From Siderastrea radians (Eukaryota; Cnidaria; Anthozoa; Scleractinia; Rhizangiidae), in contig OZ024890.1 of assembly GCA_964017195.1 (NCBI GenBank), positions 24,117,201 through 24,181,200 of the forward strand: 64,000 bases of DNA, in the 5' to 3' direction. The notes under the pieces were generated by a model. The model was not told the DNA's origin and searched no databases. It saw only the letters and a list, made by a program, of their open reading frames with translations. Below are positions 43,493 through 54,000 of the stretch, in pieces; the stretch's first letter is position 1, and the number at the start of each line of letters is the position of its first letter. The position numbers and the translations under genes are program-made.

Positions 43493-43604
43493 GACGAATT
43501 CAGGGATAAATGAAAAGTTTATTGTCCCAAAGGCAGATGCGTCGTGGCCTCTGTACCGATAGCAAAAATATCATATCGCAATCTCGTTCCTAGAGGCTGC
43601 GTTC

Positions 43605-44105
43605 CTTATGGTCAGCAGAAAGGAAATACCAAGGGATTATTATCCTTTTCGTGTACTTCAAAAGGGGCCACTATTCAGAGGAAGTGATTTATCCGAGGCA
43701 AATTTTACGGTGTTTGGGAAACAATTATTTTAAAACGTTGTTCCGTAGAAAGAGAGGAGGGGGAGAGAGAATTATGCGAGAGAGGCACAGACCATCGGTG
43801 CTGATGCTGTTGACGACGGTGTAACGCAAGAGATCTGGCCCAATTTCAAATTCAGCTGCGCTCTTACGTACTCTTACGTGGGTTCCTCACTATACCCGGC
43901 TATTTTCTCTATGTGCTTTTCTACGGAAGTAGTTTACCTGGTGCAACGAGAAATAGCTCTTGGTTGCAGATAACATATGCATCAACGCCGTCAAAAACGT
44001 GAGCACGCTGCATGTGTCACGTTTAACTACTACATGTGTGCACGCTCAAGATTTATTCACATTTGTAAAGTTTGAAACAAAACTTCCCCAAAACGCACTA
44101 TTGAA
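43605..44105 (-). promoter_or_regulatory. IRG gene 5' flank
   Basis: The segment lies directly upstream of exon 1 and is conserved in the dead unit at 24985-25925, which supports it being the ancestral promoter region. I could not identify a specific factor site with confidence. Conservation may reflect only recent duplication. Confidence 0.45.
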
Positions 44106-44343
44106 AACTTAATTTTGTAAGAACTATCGATTCGTTGTTGGTACACGCGCGTGGTTAAAATCTGTTCCTGTTTTCCATTATAAAATAAGGTCATTTTATG
44201 TCGAATCCGACCACCAATTCTAAATATTAGCTTTGATTGTTGTCTTTCAGGTTTTTCTTGGAAAGACTAAATTCTTCATACAACTGGTCAGTGTCCCGAT
44301 AAAGCATACTCCAGTTTAGACCAGAATCTTCTGATTTCTATAT

Positions 44344-44760
44344 AGCCTGCTTGCAGGCGGTTTGTGGGTGTTTTTATCGCAGAAAAACCTCGGGAAAAGA
44401 GGAGGTCGCGATCGCCGGCGCCATCTTGGAGGCGTGCGAAAATCGGTCTGGGGCGAGTGACAAAGGGAGGGGGCGGGGAACGAGAGAAAAACCGCCTGCC
44501 CGAAGACCCGTCTTCTGCGAGTCGCAGATTTTCACTTCGTCCGCCGGCGGACGAGGCATTTTGTTTGGTCGATTTGCTGTCAATCATTGTCAGTTTGGAG
44601 TCACTCAGCGAAGAAGCAGATCAGTGAGACAAAATAATGTCGGAGAAGCCTGAGCAAAGGCAAGCTGTTAGCAGTCTACAAAAAGGTGAGATGTCCTGGC
44701 TGTTCTGCTTACTGGCTTTGGGAAAAGCATGATTTTTACGGTCGTCGAAATATGAAAGAG
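44344..44760 (+). pseudogene. Third RecQ-like helicase 5' fragment with transposon-like end
   Basis: TAGCCTGCTTGCAGGCGG at 44344 resembles a transposon end, followed by a GC-rich region and an ATG at 44637. The start reads MSEKPEQRQAVSSLQKGE, then a one-base loss shifts the frame into DVLAVL-like and LLTGFGKSMIFTVV, the Walker A of a RecQ-type helicase, before a stop near 44755. Helicase motifs beyond this are absent. A matching right end was not found. Confidence 0.6.
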
Positions 44761-44769
44761 GGAGAGCGG

Positions 44770-45922
44770 CCGTTCATCGTGTGTTGTAAATTTGCTCGTT
44801 GAAAAGCATAGTTTCGGACCAGACAGCGCAACTGGAAGGTCTCTGTACCGCAGTAGAACTCACAGCTGAGAACGTTAGCAGAGTACTGGAGAAGCCAGCC
44901 AAGTTAATTTACAGTTCTGCCGAACAAGTGTTGGAAGGATATGTGTGAATGAGTAGGCTTTTTCAAATTAATAGACAAGCAAGTTGTTTTGATGTTATGC
45001 AAATTTGTGATGTGAAAGTCCATTGGTTTAAGTTAGCTAAAGGTTAAATATACCGCTTGTTTTATAACAAACTCAATCGGTTTACTTTATTGAAGCGAGC
45101 TTAAGTCGAAATATGTCGCTTTCTAAAAGAAACCTCAAATACACATTCTCTGTTTAGCGCTGAAAGCGATGTGTCGTTGCAAATGTCGCGGGGATTTGAC
45201 GAAAACTTCAAACACAATCTCAATCAACTTGTTTATGGCGATCGAACTAACGGGTAAGTGTGTTGGACGTGAATTGTAAAACTCGGCCAGTTGATTTTCA
45301 TGTTTTACTGACAATAAAGCCAAAGAAATTTGGTAAAACACGTCACGACTGCAAACGAATGAAAACTGCGGTCGATTGCCCGCACGGACTTTGGATGTTT
45401 ATAACTTTTTTAATAAGCAAGCTAGAGCCACCAAACGTGGTGACTTTTCCTAAAATTAATCTGGGAACAATTTAGTGTAGTAAGTCCTTGTCTATTAAGT
45501 TTGACGTTACCATGGCAACCACTTTTTGACAAGCGGTTTTTTCAATTTTTGAATTTCACTCTATTTAATAAAAAATCTTTGCTCTTTTGAAGCAAATTTT
45601 ACATTTTTCGATCATTTCAGTGTTAATTTATTGATTTTGATCACTTCTTGATCAATTTTGGCGGGTTTTGAAGGTTTTTGGAAAATTTAAGAAATCCAAG
45701 ATGGCGGATCCAAGATGGCCACAGTTTGAGAACAAAACGTTATTGTGAAGTCATATGACGTCATCAAATAAGGTTGCGGACCTCAGTGGAAACATTTTCG
45801 GACGTACTATCTGTCCTTATAGTTTCGTTGTCATAGCTTTAATATTCTCGTAGTTAAGAAATGGGGGCGGAATGCGCCCCCCCCCCCCTCCCCGGTCCCA
45901 CAGGACCAAAAAAAGCCCAGAC
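44770..45922. other. No gene recognised
   Basis: This is AT-rich DNA with a TGACGTCA at about 45755 and a C11 run near 45880. Copy B of the IRG 3' flank begins at its right edge. Confidence 0.4.
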
Positions 45923-46179
45923 ATAAATAAGAAACGTCAGCATTTTGATAGCCTATACAATAAGTCGAAGATTCTCTTTCTTTTAAAAAATGTTGATCTT
46001 TTTATCTTTAGTCTTGCAGCTGCTAATATTCATTCTTGCGGGGACTATAGACAGAGGTATGTCACTTAAACGTTGAAACTTCTATAAGATGTGACCACAA
46101 TCAAGATCCTACTGTTTATAAAGTTACTAAAATAAACTGTAATGAAAAAACAGCAAAGAAAAAACGACGAGCGAGTTGG

Positions 46180-46225
46180 TTTTCCCGATATTTCGGACAG
46201 TCAAGCCGTCCTTCTTCGGGTGATT
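46180..46225 (-). ncRNA. Hammerhead-like motif in PLE 3' UTR
   Basis: On the minus strand CCCGAAGAA, a stem GGAC paired with GTCC, then GAAAT and ATCGGG form a three-way-like arrangement resembling the hammerhead core. The first box departs from CUGAUGA, so it is probably degenerate. Confidence 0.35.
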
Positions 46226-46465
46226 TAATGAAAATACGGATAGTCGTTACAATATGTAGTAAAACGGTTACAGTAGATATATGACACGATTGTTTGGAAT
46301 TTAAAATTAAAACCAGCCAATGAGGACGACGCAAAATTACCATGAATAAACAAAGAGAAGTGTGAAAATAAATAAATAAATAAATAAAAATAATAAAGAA
46401 ATTTAAAAAAGAGGATTAATAGTCATCTCTGTTTATACCATGTGATTGCATAGTTTTGGCCTTAT

Positions 46466-46822
46466 CTATATAAAATGATTCGCGAGCTCTACGTATGGAT
46501 TCTCTTTTAGAATTAATGAGTTCGAGTGGAATAAGTTCGATGTCCGTGAGTTTGTGTCCATTTTTATTAAAGTGCTGCGGTACTCTGCATCGGTGGTCTT
46601 GTTTTGCATGGCTCTACGATGCTCTCCAAATCTGTCACGTAGTGCGCGTTTTGTCTGTCCAACGTATTCTGCTGAAGCATTTGGAGTGTTTTTGCATTTT
46701 CGGCATTGGATCATGTAGATGAGGTTTTTGGATGCACAAGTGATTGTTTGCTTGACATGATGTACTTGGCAACAGCCACAATCAAAGACCACGCAAGTCA
46801 CCCCCTCTTGACCATTCGACAC
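46466..46822 (-). CDS. PLE GIY-YIG endonuclease (inverted part)
   Basis: The 118-codon frame contains ASKNLIYMIQCRKC and AEYVGQTKRALRDRFGEH, the GIY-YIG core with the CCHH-type cysteines of Penelope endonucleases, then a C-terminal tail to a stop. It is cut off from its RT by the inversion at 46825, so it is only the C-terminal part of the element protein. Confidence 0.75.
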   Translation of the reverse strand: MSNGQEGVTCVVFDCGCCQVHHVKQTITCASKNLIYMIQCRKCKNTPNASAEYVGQTKRALRDRFGEHRRAMQNKTTDAEYRSTLIKMDTNSRTSNLFHSNSLILKENPYVELANHFI

Positions 46823-46824
46823 TA

Positions 46825-48605
46825 GTGAATCTATCCCAAGTCACCCTCACGAAACAGGAACTAGACCTTTTATTACGAGGTCTAACATTCTGCCCTATTC
46901 CCCTCAAGCTCAACCACACGGAATTACGAGCCGATCTAGCTGATTTCATCTGCCGTCTACGTCTACAAGAATATTTTTACGACCCGTCTAGATCACATAA
47001 AGAAGCTCCCCGTTTCTGTAATAAGTCATCTTCGACCCCGCCTCACAACTGGGAAATTGCCCTGGAAGCCTTTATTAAGGCTGTTGAAGAAGTAAAAAAT
47101 ATCACACCATACAAGATCGGCTCAAACCTTACTGTTCAAGAAAAAGAAGCACTTCACAATCTCATGTCCCGCACAGACATCATTATCAAACCAGCAGACA
47201 AAGGCTCAGCAACGGTTGTTATGGACAGAGAGTGGTACTTGCGTGAATGCTACCGTCAACTTGAAAATACGAACTTTTGTAAAAAAACAAACGAAGACTG
47301 CGAAAGTATGCATTCAAGTAAAACGCTATGTGGACAGTTTACTACTCGATGGTTTTATCGATGAGAATACCCATGGCTATCTCATCATCAAAGAACCACG
47401 CCCATCACGCTTCTACATCAGCCCAAAAATCCACAAGCAGGGAAACCCTGGACGCCCAATAGTTTCAAATAACGATCACCCTACTGAGAGAATATCGGAA
47501 TTTGTCGACCGCCACCTGAACCCTGAAGCTCCCAAACTTCCATTGTACATTAAAGACACTACCCACTTCTTAACCAAACTCAATTCACTCAAAGATATCC
47601 CAGCTGGTGCTATTCTTGTTACCCTTGACATAGCGTCTCTATACACCAACATACCGCACAAAGACGGGATACAGGCATGCAGAGACGCCCTAGACCAACG
47701 CACAGAGAAACCGATACCCCACAGAGAGACTTTGTGACATGATACGCATGATCCTGACGATGAACGCATTTGAATTCAAAACGAATTCTCTATACAAAAA
47801 CATGGGACGGCGATGGGAAACAAGATGGCCCCGGCATACGCGACCCTGTTCATGGGAACATTTGAAAAACAAGCCTTGGAAGGAGCCAAAACAAAACCCT
47901 ATGTCTGGTGGCGTTACCTTGATGATATTTTTATGATATGGACTGGGAATGAGGATGAACTCAGAGAATTTATTGAATATTTAAACAATTTACATCCGAC
48001 AATCAAGTTTACTTCAGAGCAATCATCATCTTCAGTTGCTTTCCTTGACACTACCGTAACCATCAAAGACGGAAAATTTCAACAGATCTCTATGTGAAGC
48101 CAACTGACACCCACCAATACCTCCTCAGCTCATCTTGCCACCCACATCATACAAAAAGATCCATCCCCTACAGTCTTGGATTACGCCTCCGCCGCATTTG
48201 TTCAAATGACACCGCATTTAACAAAGGGCGTGATGAACTCGCCGAACACTTAAAGAAAAGAGGTTACAAGGAAAAACTAATTTTGCGTGAGATCACCAAA
48301 AATCTAAACAAGTGCCGCGAGATCAAGCACTAAAACCAGGCGTCCCAAAAAACAAATGCAACCAAGGCATCCCGTTCATAGTCACCTACAATCCAGCTTC
48401 TCCAAAGCTTAACAAGATCATTTCTAAACACTTTCCCATACTTCAGTCTTCAAACCGTTGCAAAGACGTTGTTTCTGAAAAACCATTCATCGCATACAGA
48501 CGCCCACGCAACCTCCGAGATTTCCTCGTAAAAGCAAAAGTAAAAAATACACAGACACAACAGACAAGCCCGCCAAGAATCAAGAAATGTAAATCAAAGA
48601 AATGC
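46825..48605 (+). pseudogene. PLE reverse transcriptase (plus strand)
   Basis: The plus-strand frames give, in order, ELDLLLRGLTFCPIP, KPADKGSATVVMDREWY, PRPSRFYISPKIHKQGNPGR, ILVTLDIASLYTNIPH (motif A), MGNKMAPAYATLFMG, VWWRYLDDIFMIW (YLDD catalytic box) and FLDTTVTIKDGK, followed by YRRPRNLRDFLVKAKV. The catalytic motifs are conserved, but frame changes occur near 47290, 47740 and 48095 and the protein stops at KKCKSKKCCF in the linker. This is the least decayed RT in the window. Confidence 0.85.
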
Positions 48606-49060
48606 TGTTTTTTCATTATAGTATGTCACTTAATTTGAGCAAATTAGATTATATTTTATTCAGTTTTCTTTTTCGTATTGTCGAGTTTTATCTTTATGTT
48701 GTAATTGTATTTTGTGTAATACCATGTACTCGTTTGGGAAAACCGAAATGAATTGTTGTTGTTGCTGTTGTTGCTTTCTCACACAACATTAAAATGTAAT
48801 CTTGTTTTGCAGATGTGAAAGCTTGGTGGGAACGGTTGCCGAGAATTAGTTTTTGACAAAAAGAAACCGTTCATCAGTAGGCGCTAGTTTAGAGGCAGAA
48901 AGTCCTTCACTACACCATCCATCAAAGAAAACAAAAAGAGAGTTTATGAAATCAGGGGACTTACATATGTAGCTTTTAAGGATATATTGAATGTCAGTAA
49001 ATCAAATGAACATTTTTGGGATATTTTCCAAGGTATTATTTTTGAAAGATTTCTCTTTTA

Positions 49061-49557
49061 ATAAGAGGTTTGCTGAAAAACTTAGTAGGAAAATTAAAAC
49101 TAACGCTGTCCGACGTTTCGATGGTTCTACCATCATTATCAAGGCAAAGTGACTGTTTCATCATGGTTTGAATATAAATGAGTGAAAACAATAGTAGACA
49201 TTTTGTTTCTTTGTGATCATGTAAATAACTTAGCGCGAATTCTTCAATTGGCAAGCACATGCACGATACCCACGGGATGTCAAAACCGAATTTAATTAAC
49301 AACCTTTCGGTACTGAAAAAATGCCGAAATAAATTCGACTGCTTAATTCACGAAATGCTGATTATCCAAGATCTAAAACCAACTTTGAACGTGCAAACTG
49401 ACTCTATCCGCGCTTGGTTATTTACATGATCACAAAGAAACAAAATGTCTACTGTTGTTTTACACTCATTTATATTCAAACCATGATGAAACGGTCACTT
49501 TGCTGTGATAATGATGGTAGAACCATCAAACCGTCGGACAACATTAGTTTTAATTTT
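49061..49557. mobile_element. Short PLE-derived palindrome with 12-bp TSD
   Basis: ATTTCTCTTTTA flanks both sides (49049-49060 and 49558-49569). Arms 49094-49241 and 49404-49562 are inverted copies of a PLE 3' UTR, each with a hammerhead-like GATGGT...ACCATC-GAAACG motif. The plus half keeps the endonuclease C-terminus KCRNKFDCLIHEMLI to RAWLFT and a stop at about 49308-49425. Both edges are element 3' ends. Confidence 0.8.
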
Positions 49558-49584
49558 ATTTCTCTTTTAGCTATAGATATTATT

Positions 49585-49905
49585 AGTAGTACTAGTAGGT
49601 AGGAAGGTAAAGTCGCACACGCGCCAAGGAGGCCCACACGGCCGGAGTTTATCCCGGTTTCTGTAGCATGAACCAACTGAGAGTTTTGCTACTCCCCCCT
49701 GGATGAGATACTAGTCAATTGCAGGGTAACCCCCCGGAGTATGTCGCCGGTACCCATTCATACACCTGGACGGAGAGAGACAATGTGGGGCAAAGTTTCG
49801 TATCTAAGGAAACAACACGATGGCAGGGACTGGGCGTCAAACCACCGACCCTGAGATCTGAAGTTAAACGCACCAACCACTACACCACCGCGCCCCAGTT
49901 AGTAC
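49585..49905 (-). repeat. tRNA-related SINE, copy B
   Basis: This is a fuller version of the SINE at 28866: TAGGTAGGAAGGTAAAGTCG at one end and CCAACCACTACACCACCGCG at the other, which reversed is an A-box-bearing tRNA-like head. TAGTACTAGT flanks both sides. Confidence 0.65.
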
Positions 49906-49909
49906 TAGT

Positions 49910-50798
49910 TGTTGCTAACATTAGAACAATGCCCTATTTTGATTACTTTGTTCGCGTGTTACAGACCTTAGTTACAATCTAAGTTACAATCGGACCTTTC
50001 AGCGTCCCCACGCGCATATAGAAGTGCAGTTTGGTGTCCTTTTTGCCAGTGTTTCATAAGATTTGTGCGGTGTTGGTATCTTCGTTTTTTTTTGTGCTTC
50101 TAACCTATTGCTCAAGCGAGACCGATATGTGAGTAATCTTTATTATTTTTGTTTAGGTTAGTTTTAAGTAATGGGCAAAGTACGCAGATAATCATTTTGC
50201 ACAATCGTACAATTCAAGATTTAATTGATTTAGAATCGTCTTAGTAGTGAAATGGATTAAAACGATTTACTCGAAGTGGACGCTCACCTTTAAGTCTAGA
50301 GAGCACTAGGCTCTAAATCAGTTTATGATGTAATTATGGAATCATCGGTATTATTTATTGAAATTCGCGTAGTTTAAGGTAGTTTTTTACTGGTTTGTTT
50401 TTGTAATTGATGTTAAGAGTTGCAATTTGTCGCCGTAAAGGTTTTATTTACATGCCATTTTGATCTTATTATTTCGCGATTGATCATTTCGTTGTATTAT
50501 TTATTTCAGTTTACGATCGCTTCAACTTGATCAGTGTTATAAACCACCCTTATAATTAACTGTCGACGTTTGGTTTCCGTGGTTTCTTTGCTACCCTCGT
50601 ACAACGACCTGAAATATACTCCCAAGGAATCTTCAACATTGTTTGGGGGGGATGGGGGGTATATTCTAGTGGGTAAGGGGGAATTTAAAGCTAGGTATGC
50701 CAAAAAAAGAGGAATGTCTCAACACTTTTGACGCTCATTGGAAGGTTCAATGAGTTCTCGCCGTTCAATTATGCGTTGTAATATTCCATATGTAGTTC
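49910..50798. other. No gene; G-rich tract
   Basis: The stretch is AT-rich. GGGGGGGATGGGGGG at about 50645, followed by GGG and GGGGG runs, is a quadruplex candidate located 120 bp before a possible exon. Confidence 0.4.
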
Positions 50799-50905
50799 AT
50801 GAAGAGGGCAGCAGAAGCAGATTATCGGCGCCAGCTAGAAGAAGAGCGACAATGTGCGATCGAAGAATCTCACTGGGTATTGGAAGGAAAAGAAGAAGAA
50901 GACAG
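50799..50905 (+). CDS. Possible orphan first exon, unrecognised
   Basis: The ATG at 50799, with an in-frame stop two codons upstream, opens 35 codons of a charged helix-like peptide (AEADYRRQLEEERQCAIEES, then a Glu/Lys-rich end). It is followed by a consensus donor, CAG|GTGAGG. No later exon is recognised. It could be the first exon of a host gene or of a transposon. Confidence 0.3.
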
Positions 50906-51328
50906 GTGAGGCATCAGCCTGAAACAATAAATGGGATAAGCTGTCTATAGAAACCCTATCTTTGTCGAGAGATTTCTGGGATCTGCTGGAATATGGTATA
51001 TTAAACGTATAAGCTTTATAGATTACAGAGTTTATATGTGCAAGCATATAGTTGGTGAGATGTAAGCTTATTTGCTGTAAAGCCGTGGCGGGAAAGCACT
51101 CCACTATTTGGAGTTTCTCGAGCACTGCTGCAGAAGTGGCAAGGAAAACTTAGAATTCCTAGGATTTCTAAATGAAGGAGCGATTTTAGAATAGCCGGCC
51201 ACTTATCTACATATCTCTCAACGTTTTAAAGAACGAGAAATATAGAAACAAAAGGATCCATTCAAATTCAGTGAGATGCAAATAAGTGGCCGGGCTAATA
51301 AATGAATGAAATTGTGCTTAAGCCTTAA

Positions 51329-52484
51329 GAGCGGTTTGTTGTAAGAACCGACTAAGGGTATGCAAGATAGAAAAATCCGATTTTCTCAAAATCTGCCAGA
51401 ATAAAGGCTTTGGTGAAGTAGATCTAAAAATGTAAGTTTCGTGTCGTTTAGATTTTTATTTATTTTTTAGTCAATATTTTCGTATTTTGCCCTTCGCGGC
51501 AGTCAAAATCAACGCCAAAATCGGGACTTTTCCGGAAGCTCCTGTTCAAATATTCAAAGCGTCCTAAACAAGATTAACCCGGGGAGTTAAAAGATCTTAT
51601 TTTCTCTGTTTATTAGCAGTGTCAAAGCTTCATGAAAAGCGAACGTGAATTTTTAACGGAATTTTAAAATTTATACCCAACAACGGTCGTTAGCGACAAC
51701 CCAATTTAGGCTAAATTCAAGCCTCAAAAAAGCACTCTGGTACATGGCTTTACTCAACAAGACTATACTCCGAGAAAGAACAATCACTTGAACTAAACAT
51801 CGGCCGAAAAACATTTTGGGACAAATGAAACGGGGAATTTTGAGAGCGCTTTGAAAACAGGCTACTTGAGTAATATGAGCGACCCTTTGACCTTTCAGGT
51901 CAACGGAAATCAACACACAGCAGCTCTTAAAAGGTGACTTTCCTTCGCCAGAATACGAGTTAGCTTGTTTTTCTAGAATGTTTTTAAATAGAGGAAACTA
52001 GGATTTTGAATTTGGACGCCTTTGTTCCCAACAATGAGCGATGTTGGGCAATTTAGAGAAGTATGTTATGAAATTGACCTACTCTATTTATCACCGAATT
52101 ATACATTCAAAGTCTGTTTACAACGGGGAATGCGGAATCAATAACGAAGTAAAATTCCGATTCATGAAATGCTTAGGAATTAACTCTTACCTTGGTGAGC
52201 TTTTCCTGGCTACAAACTGCAACTTTCATTGCAAAACACATAGCGAGATCGCCGAGCCGTGTTGCACGTGAGTTGTCAAATGTTTCTACAGTGCGGTCGA
52301 GGTTCCCTATGTTAACGATTAACAAGATTTAGGCCCGCATAGCGTGCAGTCGGAAACAACACTATGGCGACGAACGCTTGTGCTTCATAGGAAAAAAGAA
52401 GGGGAAAAAGGAAAAAGAGAGCTTTTATTACATATATACTTATAATTATATATATATTTTTACATCCAAACCGGTGACACGTAC
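51329..52484. repeat. Left arm of 5.6-kb inverted repeat
   Basis: The arm is the inverted copy of 55755-56894. The outer end reads GAGCGGTTTGTTGTAAGAACC after a TTAA (51325-51328) and the inner end reads CCGGTGACACGTAC. Conserved words include TTGCCCTTCGCGGCAGTCAAA and CAACAACGGTCGTTAGCGAC. A 76-codon frame occurs in both arms (52041-52271 plus and 55929-56183 minus) without a domain. Confidence 0.8.
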
Positions 52485-52503
52485 AGTAGAGTTCTTCTGT
52501 TGC

Positions 52504-52611
52504 TGATAGGTTGCCGGAGGAAATTTGATGTTCACAACAAATATTAGTCCAAGAACGTAGTTTGAGGGCTTATATGAAGTTTGCACATCAAATTTTCCAG
52601 GGAACCTATCA
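52504..52611. repeat. Small fold-back MITE-like hairpin
   Basis: TGATAGGTTGCCGGAGGAAA and the imperfect complement ending GGGAACCTATCA face each other across about 50 bp. It lies between the arms of the large inverted repeat. Confidence 0.6.
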
Positions 52612-53162
52612 CACATAGGGCCTGAGACATAATCCCTCTATTGTTTTTATCGTCCAACGCTAACTTTTGAGCGAAAATTGCCAATATGCGTTGATAGGTG
52701 CCACTGAGGAGAGACAGCATCGCGTCACGTGATCGATTTCGACCAAATGAAGCACGCTAAAATGTAGCGTTGTAGTAGAAAAGGTTAGCGTCTTGTTGAA
52801 CAAGCGCTCGAAGCGCGCGTAGTAAACACGTGCACACAAAATTCGCTCAATTATTCACTCCAGAAGGCTCTTCAAACTCCCATTCTTAGTGAAACATTTT
52901 ACCTTTTGGTAAATAAAACACATAAAACCCACAAATCAGACTGAATGTCTTTCTCTAGTTTTCGATAAAACAGCAGCCACTTCCCTCGACTGGTTCCGCT
53001 ACGGCAGAAGGTGCTGTGATTTGGGCCTTGCATGGGATACATATGTGCGCACGCCATAATACTCACAAACAGTCTTTAGCACGGCTGTTCTCAGCCTTTT
53101 CTTGCTGCCTTTCCTATGCATGTCGCACAGGTTCAACTTGTCATAAGCGATAAGATTGTAAA

Positions 53163-53210
<48 letters not shown>

Positions 53211-54000
53211 TTTATACTACTGTTCTATTGTTCTTACCCCCTTCCCCCACCCATGGTTACATAACTCAACCATGGACTTGGCCGCATTTTATTTCTTTGC
53301 TAAGAGTCTTTAATTAGAAGGTCTAATTTCCGCTAAGGAAGAAAGATATTGCACCCTGCGCCATGCGAGAAATACATCTGCCCAAGCTAAAATACTAAAA
53401 AAAACACTCCTAAGCATGGGTATGCTTAGCGTTTTCACGCTGCCTTTCTTATGCAAGTCGCACAAGTTCTGGCCAGTGTTGTAAGCGATGGCGTGCTATA
53501 ACTGTACAGCCCGATCTAATACAATCTATCGGGTATAGAACTTTTGCTTCTCTAGCGCAGCACTATGACTTAAACGCTTACCACGAAGTAAAAAGCCAAT
53601 TCGTCTATCAGAGTGACGCAGCTTATAAATAATTCTCGAAGAGAACAACTCATCCATCGTGCAGTGACGGAACTAGTACCTGGAGAACAACCTTGGCCTA
53701 TCTATCTGCTTTCTTAGCAACTCGAATATATGTCAAGTTCTTGCCTGTTCCCAGTTTGTTGCGCAACTTTGATTAGTAGTCTCTCGTTCATGGCAAATGT
53801 TTCAGTAAAAAAATTAGGCCAGTATTTTCCTTTGCCAACGTCAAACGCTCTCTCTCCAAACTGTTGCCGTGTCACAAGAAAACTCAAAATTGATTAACAT
53901 GTTTACACCGTCGAATTTACTTGAGGAAGTTGCAAGTGACAGTCGCAAGCTATTTGTAAATCGTGACAATCATTCATGTGTCTAAGTTCGTGAGTTCCGA
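52612..54000. other. No gene; direct repeat and microsatellite
   Basis: An imperfect direct repeat (CTGCCTTTCCTATGCATGTC near 53105 and CTGCCTTTCTTATGCAAGTC near 53441) spans about 70 bp at each site. An (ATA)n run of about 48 bases is at 53162-53210. No coding region is supported. Confidence 0.6.
53162..53210 (+). repeat. AAT trinucleotide microsatellite
   Basis: About sixteen uninterrupted AAT/ATA triplets are present. It produces a poly-isoleucine frame that is not a gene. Confidence 0.95.

Larger units (their letters stand above)
46070..48620. mobile_element. Penelope-like element with 5' inversion and 13-bp TSD
   Basis: GTATGTCACTTAA flanks the insert on both sides (46057-46069 and 48621-48633), and the paralogous copy at 28349-28361 has this word once, so the boundaries are firm. 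Inside, the endonuclease plus 3' UTR reads on the minus strand (46824 to 46070) and the RT reads on the plus strand (46825 to about 48600), stopping in the RT-endonuclease linker. Seen from the minus strand, the 3' part is sense and the 5' part is inverted upstream of it, as in twin-primed LINE insertions. Confidence 0.85.
45923..49060. repeat. IRG 3' flank, duplicated segment copy B
   Basis: The segment matches 28209-28830 (AGAAACGTCAGCATTTTGAT, GCTGCTAATATTCATTCTTG, AACCGTTCATCAGTAGGC) but is split by a PLE between 46070 and 48620. The rest continues to 49060, where a second PLE-derived insertion lies, then to the SINE at 49585. Confidence 0.75.

Noticed and set aside
52041..52271. A conserved small protein in both arms of the large inverted repeat
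   Set aside because: Conservation is fully explained by the arms being copies; the start is not ATG and there is no domain or splice support.
53116..53313. A membrane protein with a poly-isoleucine segment
   Set aside because: The hydrophobic run is the translation of an AAT microsatellite.
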